From Lachnospiraceae bacterium (GTDB lineage: Bacteria; Bacillota; Clostridia; Lachnospirales; Lachnospiraceae): 64,000 bases of DNA. The position numbers and the translations under genes are program-made. The stretch is taken from the NCBI GenBank assembly GCA_021202465.1, contig JAJQCZ010000048.1, forward strand, positions 1 through 64,000. Direction: 5' to 3'. Positions 8,664-17,984 of this stretch are shown here, piece by piece. Each line of letters starts with the position of its first letter. Position 1 is the first letter of the stretch. The notes below the pieces were generated by a model. That model ran no database searches, had not been told where the DNA came from, and saw nothing but the letters and a program-made list of their open reading frames with translations.

Positions 8664-9626
8664 TTAAATCTCTGATGTCACGATGGAGGAAGCAGGGGCT
8701 TCATTTATTAGCATCTCACGAACCTCTGCCTCCGGGAGTCCCAGGAGCAGAGCAATCTCTGTTATGCTCCGTCCGTCTGAGAACCATCTTGTGGCCAGAG
8801 TCTGATTTCTTTGGGAGATGCCCTGAGAATAACCTTTCCTGTTTTCTTCCTGCCTCCAGTTTTCCAGTGCTGTGCATAACTGCATATGTTCCGACCTCCT
8901 TTTCTTCCCGGGCTGTACGAATTGCTGTGAACCAAGGATGGTTCCGATTACAGTAAGGAGCTCCTCTGTGACATCCTTGTTCTTATATTGTTCCAGAACA
9001 TAGTCTACACGACCCCGTTGAAGCTCCCGGGAGATTTCAAATACGGTGCGAACCTCGTCATTGCGGAAATCGTAGCGTTCGCTGTCACAGACCTGTACGA
9101 GATTCATCCGGTAATCTGAAAAAATATCCCCGATGGGTTTCGGCATCTCCGTGATCATGTCCCTCAGACAGAGCGGGCCGTCCCACGGATTCTCTCCATA
9201 GTAGACGACAAGGGTGAGAATCGGGTGAAGGCGGTCTTCCCGATGCAACCCGGACAGAAATTCCTCTTCCGTCTGTCTGCCAGCTTCCTTCCGGCGCTTC
9301 CCGGTGAGTTCCCGATATTCTTTCAGGTATCCTAAGCCGTCGTACAGAAGCGCCCGGAGAGGCATGGCATAGTGGGTCCGCTGCTGGTTTTCCAGACCGC
9401 AGACAACGAAATCCACGCCGTGAGCGGTCTTTTTCACCACATCTCTTGTACGTGCGAGCGGTTTTTCGTAGCCCCTGAGCCGAATAAGACCTGACATATC
9501 CGTGTCTGCTTCGGAGAGCGCTTCCACATGCAAGATTGTCTGGCCGTCAAACAGAACGGTGTTGAACAGATCGGCAAACCGTTCATTGGACTGCCAGAAC
9601 TCCTTCAAGATAACATCTGCTTTCAT
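8664..9626 (-). CDS. Rpn-like PD-(D/E)XK nuclease (recombination-promoting nuclease/putative transposase family)
   Basis: A 320-residue protein. The conserved N-terminal region contains DFVVCGLENQQRTHYAMPLR around residues 85-105, in which the D...ExQ pattern is the PD-(D/E)XK-type active site of the Rpn/transposase-31 superfamily. The C-terminal 40 residues look like a small helix-turn-helix (SITEIALLLGLPEAEVREML). Rpn proteins in Escherichia coli promote RecA-independent recombination; that this one does so is inference. I chose the ATG at 9624-9626 because a GGATACC site precedes it and its homology with the left-hand copy begins there. The left copy at base 1 is the same gene family member, so this locus has been duplicated. 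Confidence 0.8.
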   Translation of the reverse strand: MKADVILKEFWQSNERFADLFNTVLFDGQTILHVEALSEADTDMSGLIRLRGYEKPLARTRDVVKKTAHGVDFVVCGLENQQRTHYAMPLRALLYDGLGYLKEYRELTGKRRKEAGRQTEEEFLSGLHREDRLHPILTLVVYYGENPWDGPLCLRDMITEMPKPIGDIFSDYRMNLVQVCDSERYDFRNDEVRTVFEISRELQRGRVDYVLEQYKNKDVTEELLTVIGTILGSQQFVQPGKKRRSEHMQLCTALENWRQEENRKGYSQGISQRNQTLATRWFSDGRSITEIALLLGLPEAEVREMLINEAPASSIVTSEI

Positions 9627-9733
9627 GGTATCCTCCTGGCTCTCTCCCGGAACAGAGCTTCGGAACACCGCAAGCAAAAATCAGACACCTTCATTATAGC
9701 AGTTTTCAGAGGGAGCGCAATCGGAAGATTTTT
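9536..9733. repeat. Direct repeat, right copy (Rpn-like gene 5' end and upstream region)
   Basis: This is the partner of 1-198, with the same orientation and no gaps. Because the left copy is cut by the window, the true repeat length is unknown and may include the whole nuclease gene. Divergence is lowest inside the coding part. Confidence 0.9.
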
Positions 9734-9900
9734 GATCAGGAGATTTTCTGTAACATGTTGGGTATAAAAGTCACACATCTCCGCAGCCGGGACGGAAGTG
9801 TGGACAGTTTCCCCAAAGTGTGATAGCATGATTTTGAAAGATAGCATGAAAATCGGAAGCTCATCAGCTGAGCAGATCTGAGAAACAGGAAGGGAATCCC

Positions 9901-10620
9901 ATGAAAAAAAGTGCAAGTGATTGTGTGCTTGATTATATTTACGATAAAATCATCTCCGGCCAGTGGACGCCGGGGACGAAAATAGCCACAGAAACGGAGC
10001 TGCAGGCCGAGACGGGCGTCAGCAAGACTTCGGTGCGTTCCGCTGTAGAGAAACTGGTGGCCATGGAAATTCTTACCAAACGTCAGGGCGACGGAACATA
10101 TGTCGCCGATGTGTCGGTTTCCAGTATGTTTAATCCGCTTCTTTCCAGCCTTCTGACCAGTTACTATGATCCGGTTACAGTGCTTGCGTTCCGCGAGATT
10201 ATCGAACCGGCCTGCGTTGAGCTTTTTGTAGAATACTGCGATGACGAACAGATCGCGCAGCTGGAGGAGTGTCTCCGTGAAATGGATGCCAATCAGTACG
10301 ATGCGGATACAGATCTGTTCTATAAGGCGGATAATCGATTTCATCTCATCATCGGACTTGGGACAAACAATGCGATTCTGTCCAAGATCATGAATATTCT
10401 GGATACGGTCATGGAGAAGTACCATAAGTATGCCAACAAGAGTATTGGCGCCAAAACCGGCGTGGCAGAGCACGCCGGTATACTGGAAGCCATTAAATCC
10501 AGAGATAAGGAACTGGCCTCTCTGCTGATGAAACGTCACATTCAGAGATCCATGCGCGATATTAATGAAGCGATCGCTGCGGATGCTGCTTTAACGGCAT
10601 CAAAGAACGAGACGGAATAG
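9901..10620 (+). CDS. GntR family regulator, FadR/FCD type
   Basis: A 239-residue regulator. Residues 5-75 form the GntR winged helix-turn-helix (YDKIISGQWTPGTKI and VSKTSVRSAVEKL followed by the RQGDGTYV wing). Residues 95-225 form an all-helical FCD domain with the Asp/His pattern that binds a metal and an acid ligand (DNRFHLIIG and AEHAGILEAI). FCD regulators usually sense sugar acids or related carboxylates. Its neighbours are the flavoprotein 6 bases downstream on the other strand and the CoA-transferase to KDPG-aldolase run, so it probably represses these. An AGGAAGG ribosome binding site ends eight bases before the ATG. Confidence 0.85.
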   Translation: MKKSASDCVLDYIYDKIISGQWTPGTKIATETELQAETGVSKTSVRSAVEKLVAMEILTKRQGDGTYVADVSVSSMFNPLLSSLLTSYYDPVTVLAFREIIEPACVELFVEYCDDEQIAQLEECLREMDANQYDADTDLFYKADNRFHLIIGLGTNNAILSKIMNILDTVMEKYHKYANKSIGAKTGVAEHAGILEAIKSRDKELASLLMKRHIQRSMRDINEAIAADAALTASKNETE

Positions 10621-10626
10621 CTCCTG

Positions 10627-12585
10627 TCAGCATTTTTCGCGTCGGCGGAAATCCCTCCACACATCTTCAAAGGGCTCGCTGCGTGTGGGCAGGGGATGCG
10701 GTTCGCGCCAGGTTACGCTGATTTCCCCATCACGGTATACAATTTCCTGAATCTGAGACGGTTCGTTTTCATCTTCCGGACTGTATGTAAAGGTTTCCGG
10801 CAGAAAATCGTAAGGCCTGATACCATCCGGGCGATAGTATAAGGCGCTGCCGCGGCTTTTCCCGTTTGCCTGGATATAGTCCAGCATGGAATGCAGGTAC
10901 ATAAGCTGGGAAATCAGAATATCTCTGTATTTAAAGAATGAGGGCAGATCGCAGGGACCGGTGACAGTACATATTTCAGCGAGGGAATCCAGCTGATTTT
11001 TAATCCGGACCAGGGCGGAGGAGATGTCGGCTTCGTTCCTGAAAGCGGCGCCGATATCACTCATAAGCTTCTGCGTGCCGGTGATGCAGGCGTTGATATT
11101 GCTGTTTGTACTCAGTGGCAGGGACTCTGCGAGATCGATCATTTCTTCGATCTGATGAAGCGTTTCGCGGCTGACAGCTCCGTCGCGGGAATGATGGTCG
11201 GCAGAGAGGGCGATGCATTTCGCGGCCCGCAGCGCGCCTACCTGACCGGCATTGAGCGCTGAACCGCCGGGGCGCCGGACACCATGACTGCAGCTTGCTT
11301 CACCGACGCAGAAAAGGCCGGGCAGAGTCGTACGCCAGTGGTTGTCTATGGCAAGTCCGCCGTTGTTGTGCTGGGCACACAGAGCGATCTCCAGGGGAGT
11401 CGAAGACAGATCGATCCCTTTGTTCATATAGAAGTCGGCGGCGGGCTTGTTCATGTGCAGAAGCCGATTGTAAGGAACGTCGATGCAGGCTCCCGTTCGG
11501 CTCAGATATTCTCTGGCTTCTTCGGGCAGCTGCCCGAAATCAATGCCGCCGCAGGGATCAGTGGTAAAGTCCAGGAACACCCGGCGGTTCTTTTTTGTTT
11601 CCAGATATACTAGAACGTCGATCAGGGAGGAACCGCTGTCGATCTTATGTATGTCCAGGGGCCACTGATACCCCTTGAGGAACACATTGAGCAGCAGCTG
11701 GTTTTTGTCGGTGAAATAATCCAGCAGAAATTCTCTCTTGTCGTTTCCGTCCGGATCCGTGGAGAGAAAGCGGGGCAGAGACTGCATGTACGTGCCGGAG
11801 ACATTCCATCTGGGATTCAGGGAGGCCAGGCCGTACTGCCATTCCGTCAGATTGCGTCCGGCCGCTCCGGCCTCGAAGGCCAGACCGTTGGAACCATGAT
11901 GTCCATAGGGATACACACTGTCATAATAGATACCGGCCGGGCCGCCGGTGGCATAGATGATATTGTCGCATAAAAATACCGTATACAGTGGAGTGGTTTT
12001 TGCATCGCTCCCTGTATTTTTTTGCGTATTTATACACAACAGACCCGCTGCGGCGCCGTTGTGAGTGAGAATGCGGATCACCTGATGGTGATCGTAGATG
12101 GGAATCTGACGTTGTCTGACACTCCGTTCAAGAGCCTCCGTCATCATTTTAGAGGTGTAAGGGCCGGCGCTTGTGGCTCTGTGTCTGGGGTCGCGATCCG
12201 TTTTATAGCCCACATATTCGCTGAATTCATTGCAGGGGAAGGGGACGCCGAGGTCGACAAGATGCATGAAGCAGCGTACAGACAGGGCTGCTTCACACAG
12301 TGCCAGGTCGCCGTCCACGCATTTACCGCTCATCAGATTATTGGCCATTTCGCTGACGCTGTCCGATTCGTCCTCACTGATGGAAAGCTTGTAATAGGTC
12401 TGCTTGTCGGAGCCGGCGTTTCGGGATGTGCCGCAGTTCATGTGCTCCGTTACGATGGCGATATCCTTTTCCCCGAAACTATGAAGATAATCTGCGGAAG
12501 CAAGCCCTGCTGCCCCGCTGCCGACGACGATTGTCCTGTGCGAAATGATCGGGATGGATTTGCCGCAAATACTGGCAGTGCGCAT
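10627..12585 (-). CDS. FAD-dependent oxidoreductase, fumarate reductase/succinate dehydrogenase flavoprotein-like
   Basis: A 652-residue soluble flavoprotein. The dinucleotide-binding motif VGSGAAG is at about residue 22-28, followed by the substrate-domain features of the FrdA/NadB/AprA superfamily. Near residue 440, CVGEASCSHGVRRPGGSAL is the FAD-contacting segment equivalent to the HGxNRLGG block of FrdA. No FMN-binding domain, haem motif, iron-sulphur subunit or signal peptide is visible, so electrons must come from or go to an unidentified partner. A role as an enoate reductase or as a dehydrogenase acting on a CoA-activated acid would fit the divergent CoA-transferase and crotonase genes. 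The start ATG at 12583-12585 has a GGAGGAG site. Confidence 0.8.
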   Translation of the reverse strand: MRTASICGKSIPIISHRTIVVGSGAAGLASADYLHSFGEKDIAIVTEHMNCGTSRNAGSDKQTYYKLSISEDESDSVSEMANNLMSGKCVDGDLALCEAALSVRCFMHLVDLGVPFPCNEFSEYVGYKTDRDPRHRATSAGPYTSKMMTEALERSVRQRQIPIYDHHQVIRILTHNGAAAGLLCINTQKNTGSDAKTTPLYTVFLCDNIIYATGGPAGIYYDSVYPYGHHGSNGLAFEAGAAGRNLTEWQYGLASLNPRWNVSGTYMQSLPRFLSTDPDGNDKREFLLDYFTDKNQLLLNVFLKGYQWPLDIHKIDSGSSLIDVLVYLETKKNRRVFLDFTTDPCGGIDFGQLPEEAREYLSRTGACIDVPYNRLLHMNKPAADFYMNKGIDLSSTPLEIALCAQHNNGGLAIDNHWRTTLPGLFCVGEASCSHGVRRPGGSALNAGQVGALRAAKCIALSADHHSRDGAVSRETLHQIEEMIDLAESLPLSTNSNINACITGTQKLMSDIGAAFRNEADISSALVRIKNQLDSLAEICTVTGPCDLPSFFKYRDILISQLMYLHSMLDYIQANGKSRGSALYYRPDGIRPYDFLPETFTYSPEDENEPSQIQEIVYRDGEISVTWREPHPLPTRSEPFEDVWRDFRRREKC

Positions 12586-13067
12586 ATGTTTCTCCTCCTT
12601 GTGTCAGGCGTCCCTCCGCTTTCAGCGGCCGGGATCGGATGGTGATATCTGAAGCTAAGCGGATGGCGGCTGAAAACAGTGCTTCCTGTGTGTCAAAGGA
12701 AGATATACAACGAACGGCAGGGAGAACAAGGACCATCGCATAACTTGCAGTCATCGTATCATATGATGAAACAAAAGTAAATAGATAATACGAATTTTTG
12801 GTCAAAGGAAAGATAAAAGATATCACGAAGCGACCAAGTTCCCGGGAGATCTTCACTGGCCGATGCTCTTGATATGGCATATTTTAAGCACTGATTAGAG
12901 AAAACTCCCCAAAAAAAATACAAATTAGGGCTGGACAAATTCTCTGAGGCGTGATAATATGCCATCAAAAGATAATATGAATTTGAGAAAAGAGGGAAGA
13001 CCTCACAAAACAATAATGAACGATTCATAATATCTTTAACCACCTCATACAGGGGGAAGGAGGAGCA
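12586..13067. promoter_or_regulatory. Divergent control region between flavoprotein and CoA-transferase
   Basis: No gene is apparent in this 482-base stretch. The half nearest the CoA-transferase is AT-rich. A usable plus-strand promoter is TGGACA at 12932-12937, a 17-base spacer and TAATAT at 12955-12960. The palindrome ATCATATGAT at 12758-12767 is a candidate operator for the GntR/FCD regulator, which typically binds short inverted repeats. The minus-strand promoter for the flavoprotein could not be placed with confidence. Confidence 0.45.
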
Positions 13068-14585
13068 ATGGCTAAGATTATTTCCGCCGAGCAGGCGGCT
13101 GAACTGATTGCCAGCAATCAGACTGTGGCAATCCTTGGTTCCGGGGGAGGCATCTGTGAACCGACATGTATTTTAAAAAAGATTGAAGAGCGTTATCTGA
13201 GAGACGGCGCTCCCACAGGCCTTACCCTTTACCACGCCAACGGGATTGGGGATAAGGAATCCATTGGAACAGACTGTCTGGCTCATGAGGGACTGGTGAA
13301 GAGAGACATTGCCGGTCACTGGAGTATGGCACCCAAGATGGCCAGACTGGCTCTGGAGGAAAAGGTAGAGGCCTATAATTTTCCTCAGGGAGTGATGTCA
13401 CAGATGTATCGTGCCGTGGCGGCCCGCACCCCCGGTGTCATTACCAAAACAGGTTTGCATACATATATTGATCCCCGTGTTGAAGGCGGAAAGATGAATC
13501 GGTCCGCTACGGAAGATCTGGTGCGGGTCATTCAGCTTGACGGCGAGGAATGGTTGTGGTATCCGGCGTATAAGTTCGATGTTGGCCTGGTACGGGGCAC
13601 GACGGCGGACTGCCGGGGGAATATTACGTATGAAGAGGAAGCGGCTGTGCTGGATGGGATCTCACTGGCACAGGCGGTCAGGAGCAGCGGTGGGATTGTC
13701 ATCGCTCAGGTCAAGTACCTGTCTCAGGAGAGTGCAAAAGCGAAGGATGTCGTGATTCCTGGCATTTATATCGACTATATTGTCGTAGACAGTGAACAGA
13801 AGCAGACCTGTGAACGCGTCTATGATCCGGCTCTTGCGGGAAATATACGTACACCCTATGCGGCGCTCCCCGCCATGCCCATGAGTCCAAGAAAAGTGGT
13901 TGCACGCCGCGCCGCAAAGGAACTCAAGCCGGGCGCGGTTGTCAATCTGGGCGTGGGCATGCCCGACGGGATTGCATCTGTCGCCAGAGAAGACGGTTAT
14001 ATTGACGATCTGACTTTTACGGTTGAGCAGGGCATTATCGGCGGTATGCCGATGGGCGGAGTCATTTTTGGGGTGTCCCACAATGCCGATGCCATAATCG
14101 ATCAATCGCTGCAGTTTAATTTCTATGACGGCGGCGGACTGGACGTGTGCTTCCTCGGAATGGCGCAGCTCGATCAGCAGGGCAATGTGAATGCCAGCAA
14201 GACCGGCGCTCTCCTGTCCGGCTGCGGCGGCGCGATCAACATTTCTCAAAACGCGAAAAAAGTTGTTTTCTGCGGCACCTTTACCGCAAAGGGATGCAGG
14301 GAAGAGATTGCGGGGGGAAGCCTGAAGATTCTTCAGGAGGGTCAGATCCGAAAGCTCGTGGGTGCTGTTGATCAGATCACCTTCAGCGGCAGGTATGCGG
14401 CCAGCATAAAGCAGCCGGTTCTCTATGTTACGGAAAGAGCGGTCTTCCGGCCGGATGACGGTCAGGTGGTTCTGACCGAGGTCGCCCCCGGCGTCGACCT
14501 GGAACGGGATATTCTGGCGCACATGGATTTCGTACCGGTTATTTCTGAGGAGCTTAAGCTGATGGACGCGGATATTTTTGCGTAA
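13068..14585 (+). CDS. Family I CoA-transferase with alpha and beta halves fused
   Basis: A 505-residue protein combining the two halves of a 3-oxoacid/acetate/propionate-type CoA-transferase, as in YdiF and propionate CoA-transferase. The alpha-like half starts with a GSGGG-type loop near residue 25. In the beta-like half, VEQGIIGG places the catalytic glutamate at residue 320, which would form the glutamyl-CoA intermediate. Such enzymes move CoA between short acyl donors and an acid acceptor. It opens a five-gene run in which hydrolase, crotonase, KDG kinase and KDPG aldolase follow on the same strand. The acceptor acid is not identifiable. A GGGGGAAGGAGGAGC site precedes the ATG. Confidence 0.88.
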   Translation: MAKIISAEQAAELIASNQTVAILGSGGGICEPTCILKKIEERYLRDGAPTGLTLYHANGIGDKESIGTDCLAHEGLVKRDIAGHWSMAPKMARLALEEKVEAYNFPQGVMSQMYRAVAARTPGVITKTGLHTYIDPRVEGGKMNRSATEDLVRVIQLDGEEWLWYPAYKFDVGLVRGTTADCRGNITYEEEAAVLDGISLAQAVRSSGGIVIAQVKYLSQESAKAKDVVIPGIYIDYIVVDSEQKQTCERVYDPALAGNIRTPYAALPAMPMSPRKVVARRAAKELKPGAVVNLGVGMPDGIASVAREDGYIDDLTFTVEQGIIGGMPMGGVIFGVSHNADAIIDQSLQFNFYDGGGLDVCFLGMAQLDQQGNVNASKTGALLSGCGGAINISQNAKKVVFCGTFTAKGCREEIAGGSLKILQEGQIRKLVGAVDQITFSGRYAASIKQPVLYVTERAVFRPDDGQVVLTEVAPGVDLERDILAHMDFVPVISEELKLMDADIFA

Positions 14586-14609
14586 GTCCGCATCAGAACA
14601 GGAAAATTC

Positions 14610-14639
14610 CTCGGGTCGCCTGTATCAGGGCGACCTGAG
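14610..14639 (+). other. Intercistronic hairpin between CoA-transferase and hydrolase
   Basis: CTCGGGTCGCC at 14610-14620 pairs with GGCGACCTGAG at 14629-14639 with one mismatch. There is no T-run, so it is more likely an mRNA processing or stability element, or a weak attenuator, than a terminator. Confidence 0.5.
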
Positions 14640-14665
14640 AGAAAAAAAGATAAGGAGTAGAAAGA

Positions 14666-15418
14666 ATGATGGAAACAGTTGAAATCAAGCGTGACGGTCT
14701 GACCCTGAGAGGCTTCATGACGGTTCCGGATACGCCGGAGTATGACATGGTGATCCAGTTCCATGGCTTTCAGTCGAACTGCGGACGTGAGGAGGATTCC
14801 CTGATGTTCATGATGAGCCAGCATCTGAGCTCTCTGGGACTGGGAACCATCCGCGTGGATTTTAATGGCCACGGGGAGAGCGACGGAAAGATGCAGGATA
14901 TGACCGTTCTCAATGAGGTCGAGGATGCGAACGCCGTTCTGAGGTATGTGAAGAGCCTCCCGCAGGTGCGCAGGATTTATTTGCTGGGACATTCCCAGGG
15001 CGGTGTGGTGGCCAGCATCCTTGCCGGGTATTATCCGGACGTGGTGGATAAGCTGGTGCTGATGGCAGCGGCGGCGACTCTGAAGGATGACGCGCTCAAG
15101 GGGACGATTATGGGGATGACCTATGATCCTCACGCAATACCGGATGTCATGAATGTACGTGGGATTGATATGGGAGGTTTTTATTTCCGGACCGGACAGA
15201 CGCTTCCCATCTATGAGTGGGCGTCGCATTATGAGGGACCGGTCTGTATCATGCATGGCGATGCGGATGTGATGGTCGATTGCAGTGCGGCAAAGAAATT
15301 CCATGCGGGATATAAGAACAGTGAGCTGCACCTGGTTCCGGGCGGCAATCATTCCTTTACGGATGAAGCGCGCGGGATCGGAATGAAGATTGCGGGAGAA
15401 TTCCTGCTCCGGGACTGA
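14666..15418 (+). CDS. Alpha/beta hydrolase, cinnamoyl esterase-like (copy 1)
   Basis: A 250-residue alpha/beta hydrolase. The nucleophile is serine 110 in GHSQGG, the acid is probably in HGDADVMVD, and the histidine is in GGNHSF near residue 228. The oxyanion segment QFHGFQSN is at about 31-38. The length and the inserted lid resemble the Lactobacillus cinnamoyl/feruloyl esterases, but substrate choice is inference. A close paralogue lies at 31825-32577, about four-fifths identical by hand alignment. Homology includes the 30-base leader with its AAGGAG site. It sits between the CoA-transferase and the crotonase, suggesting that it releases the pathway substrate or cleaves a pathway intermediate. 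Confidence 0.85.
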   Translation: MMETVEIKRDGLTLRGFMTVPDTPEYDMVIQFHGFQSNCGREEDSLMFMMSQHLSSLGLGTIRVDFNGHGESDGKMQDMTVLNEVEDANAVLRYVKSLPQVRRIYLLGHSQGGVVASILAGYYPDVVDKLVLMAAAATLKDDALKGTIMGMTYDPHAIPDVMNVRGIDMGGFYFRTGQTLPIYEWASHYEGPVCIMHGDADVMVDCSAAKKFHAGYKNSELHLVPGGNHSFTDEARGIGMKIAGEFLLRD

Positions 15419-15448
15419 CAAAAGAGAAGGACAGGAGGAGATGGTATC

Positions 15449-16222
15449 ATGGCAACGCAGATCCGTCTGGAAATCAGGGAAAAGGTTGCATATATCAATA
15501 TTTTTGAAGAGATAGAAAGACATCCCTGCACGCTGGACTGGGAGTCCCTGAAAATGCTTGACGAGGCGATCGAACAGATCGCTGCCCGTAAGGAGCTGCG
15601 CGCGGCTGTGGTGCAGAGCCTTTCCCCCAAATCCTTTGTGGTGGGAGCGAACATTAATGCCCTGAAAGAGCTAGATGCGGAAAATATCGCTGATTGGGTC
15701 AGGAATGGGCATCAGATCTTCGGCAAGCTTCAGCGTCTGCCCATCCCGGTGATTGCCAGGGTGGAGCATTACGCGCTGGGCGGCGGTCTTGAGCTGGCGA
15801 TGGCCTGTGACTTGATCGTCGCCTCCACGCAGGCACGATTCGCCCAGCCCGAAGCTTCGCTGGGCGTCATGCCCGGCTGGGGAGGCAGCTATAAGCTGGC
15901 CAATCTGATCGGCCCGGCCCGCGCGAAGGAGATGTTCTTTACCGGCGCGCAGATTGATGCGCAGCAGGCGTACGAGTGGGGGCTAGTCAATCATGTATGT
16001 GCCCCCGAGCAGTTAGATGAGGTGATTGATGGCATCCTTGCCGGGATCATCGGCAATGATGCCAGGGTTCTGCATTTGACCAAAGAGATCGTAAACTCCC
16101 ATTGTCTGTCTCAGCTGGACCGGAGCGAATATGAGGAGGCCAATACCTCTTCGGCCTGTATGAGCTCCGAATCAACGAAAAACAGGCTCAGCGCTTTCTT
16201 TAATAACCGAAAAAAGAAGTGA
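15449..16222 (+). CDS. Enoyl-CoA hydratase/isomerase (crotonase) family protein
   Basis: A 257-residue crotonase-fold protein. The oxyanion-hole segments are VVGANINAL near residue 67 and [15 protein letters not shown] near 110. The acidic region [16 protein letters not shown] near 135 supplies a glutamate in the place of one catalytic acid. The reaction could be hydration, isomerisation or retro-Claisen cleavage of a CoA ester. It follows the hydrolase by 30 bases, has a GGAGGAG site, and is separated from the next gene by 11 bases, so it is clearly in the same operon. A CoA-thioester substrate is consistent with the upstream CoA-transferase. Confidence 0.85.
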   Translation: MATQIRLEIREKVAYINIFEEIERHPCTLDWESLKMLDEAIEQIAARKELRAAVVQSLSPKSFVVGANINALKELDAENIADWVRNGHQIFGKLQRLPIPVIARVEHYALGGGLELAMACDLIVASTQARFAQPEASLGVMPGWGGSYKLANLIGPARAKEMFFTGAQIDAQQAYEWGLVNHVCAPEQLDEVIDGILAGIIGNDARVLHLTKEIVNSHCLSQLDRSEYEEANTSSACMSSESTKNRLSAFFNNRKKK

Positions 16223-16233
16223 GGAAAAAGAAG

Positions 16234-17259
16234 ATGAAAATACTGACCTTTGGTGAAATCATGCTGCGCCTGAAGACGCCCGGCGTCGAGCGCTTTTTTC
16301 AGAATCCCGTTTTTGAAGCAACCTTTGGCGGCGGCGAAGCCAATGTAGCGGTCTCTCTGGCCAACTATGGTATGGACGTGGCGCTTTTAACCGTTCTGCC
16401 TGACAATCCTGTTGCTGACAGCTGCGTAAGGGAACTGAAGTATTTCGGTGTGGATACATCCCGTATCCTGCGCGGTCCGGGCCGTCTGGGTATCTATTAT
16501 CTTGAAGCAGGGGCAAACCAGCTGCCCAGCAAAGTGGTCTATGACCGGGAGAATTCCGCCATCGCCGTGGCAAAGCCGGATAGCATTGACTGGGAGGCGG
16601 CTTTTGCCGATGTGAACTGGTTCCACATTTCCGGTATTACTCCTTCACTGTCGGAGACGGCCATGGAGCTATCTCTCCAGTCTGTGAAGGAAGCTCACAA
16701 TAGGGGGATTACCGTCTCCTGTGATCTGAATTACCGGAAAAATCTCTGGAAATATGGGAAGAAGGCCTCAGAAGTTATGACAGTGCTGATGGATTCCGTC
16801 GATGTAGCGATTGCCAATGAGGAGGACATACAGATGTCTTTAGGCCTGTCCTCCGAGATTAAGGTGGAATCCGGCAAGCTGGACAGAGAAGCCTACAAGG
16901 CTCTGACAGACAAGGTCCTGGATCTTTACCCCAACCTCAGGCTGATCGCCGTGACACTGCGGGAAAGCTATAGTGCCAGTCATAACGGCTGGTCCGGATG
17001 TATGAATGACCGCCAGGATTTTTATGTTTCCAGACGCTATGACATCTGTAATATCGTTGATCGCGTAGGCGCCGGAGACAGCTTCTGCGGCGGACTGATT
17101 TACGGGTTGAACCACTATGACAGTCATCTTGATGCATTGCAATTTGCCGTGGCAGCCAGCTGCCTGAAGCACTCGGTGAACGGTGATTTTAACAGGGTCA
17201 GTGCAGGCGACGTGGAAAAGCTGCTGCAGGGCGATGGCTCCGACAGAGTACAGAGATAA
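16234..17259 (+). CDS. kdgK: 2-keto-3-deoxygluconate kinase, PfkB family
   Basis: A 341-residue ribokinase-family sugar kinase. The N-terminal FGEIMLRL and [13 protein letters not shown] blocks and the C-terminal [17 protein letters not shown] anion-hole motif (catalytic aspartate at about residue 282) identify PfkB. The particular N-terminus and the following KDPG aldolase gene argue for 2-keto-3-deoxygluconate as substrate. I chose the ATG at 16234 and not an upstream GTG at 16219, because the latter would leave no room for a ribosome binding site, whereas GTGAGG lies nine bases before 16234. The product KDPG is the substrate of the next gene. Confidence 0.87.
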   Translation: MKILTFGEIMLRLKTPGVERFFQNPVFEATFGGGEANVAVSLANYGMDVALLTVLPDNPVADSCVRELKYFGVDTSRILRGPGRLGIYYLEAGANQLPSKVVYDRENSAIAVAKPDSIDWEAAFADVNWFHISGITPSLSETAMELSLQSVKEAHNRGITVSCDLNYRKNLWKYGKKASEVMTVLMDSVDVAIANEEDIQMSLGLSSEIKVESGKLDREAYKALTDKVLDLYPNLRLIAVTLRESYSASHNGWSGCMNDRQDFYVSRRYDICNIVDRVGAGDSFCGGLIYGLNHYDSHLDALQFAVAASCLKHSVNGDFNRVSAGDVEKLLQGDGSDRVQR

Positions 17260-17289
17260 CAAAACTGAGAGAAAAACAGGAGAGGCAAA

Positions 17290-17937
17290 ATGACTGTTTT
17301 AGAAAGAATCAGGGCTGTCGGTATCGTGCCGGTGGTCGTTCTTGATGAGGCGCACAGCGCCGTTCCCACGGCAGAAGCCATGCTGGCCGGCGGCATCGAT
17401 GTGATGGAGATTACACTGAGGACTAACGCGGCTCTTGAGGCAATACAGGAAGTCCGTCGGCAATGCCCGGATATGCTTGTGGGAGCGGGGACCGTGATCA
17501 GTCTGGATCAATGCCGGGCTGCGGTGGAAAGAGGGGCCATGTTTATCGTTTCGCCCGGCTATAATCCAGAGGTCGTGCAGTGGTGTATGGATCATGATGT
17601 TCTCGTCATACCGGGATGTGTGACGCCCACGGAGATAACGCAGGCGATCAAGCAGGGGCTTCGGGTGCTCAAGTTCTTCCCGGCGAATGTATACGGCGGC
17701 CTGGACGCGATGAAAGCATTGTCTGCTCCGTTTGGCGGAATCAGCTTTATTCCCACCGGCGGTGTCAATGAGAAAAATGTGGGCGAATATATTCAGGCTC
17801 CCTGTGTTTTTGCCGTGGGAGGCAGCTGGGTGTGCTCCCGGAAGCTGATTCAGGCCGGTGATTTTGAAACCATTACCAGACTGTGCCGTGCCGCACGCAG
17901 CGCAGCACAGGGGGAAGAATATGTCAACGCAAAATAA
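17290..17937 (+). CDS. eda: 2-dehydro-3-deoxyphosphogluconate (KDPG) aldolase
   Basis: A 215-residue TIM-barrel aldolase. The Schiff-base lysine lies in LKFFPAN near residue 133, the catalytic glutamate is in VMEITLRT near residue 45, and the phosphate-binding PTGGV is near 158. It cleaves KDPG to pyruvate and glyceraldehyde 3-phosphate. It lies 30 bases after kdgK with an AGGAGAGG site and ends the operon before a bidirectional terminator. Together the two genes give a complete lower pathway for a hexuronate, a sugar acid or another compound converted to KDG. Confidence 0.92.
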   Translation: MTVLERIRAVGIVPVVVLDEAHSAVPTAEAMLAGGIDVMEITLRTNAALEAIQEVRRQCPDMLVGAGTVISLDQCRAAVERGAMFIVSPGYNPEVVQWCMDHDVLVIPGCVTPTEITQAIKQGLRVLKFFPANVYGGLDAMKALSAPFGGISFIPTGGVNEKNVGEYIQAPCVFAVGGSWVCSRKLIQAGDFETITRLCRAARSAAQGEEYVNAK

Positions 17938-17984
17938 ATTTTCTGTATCGTTTTGTTGCAGCGGTCATTGTGAACGAAAAAAGG

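Noticed and set aside
8664-9626. Calling the Rpn-like gene a transposon with ends
   Set aside because: No terminal inverted repeats or target-site duplications were seen. The direct repeat is the gene itself.
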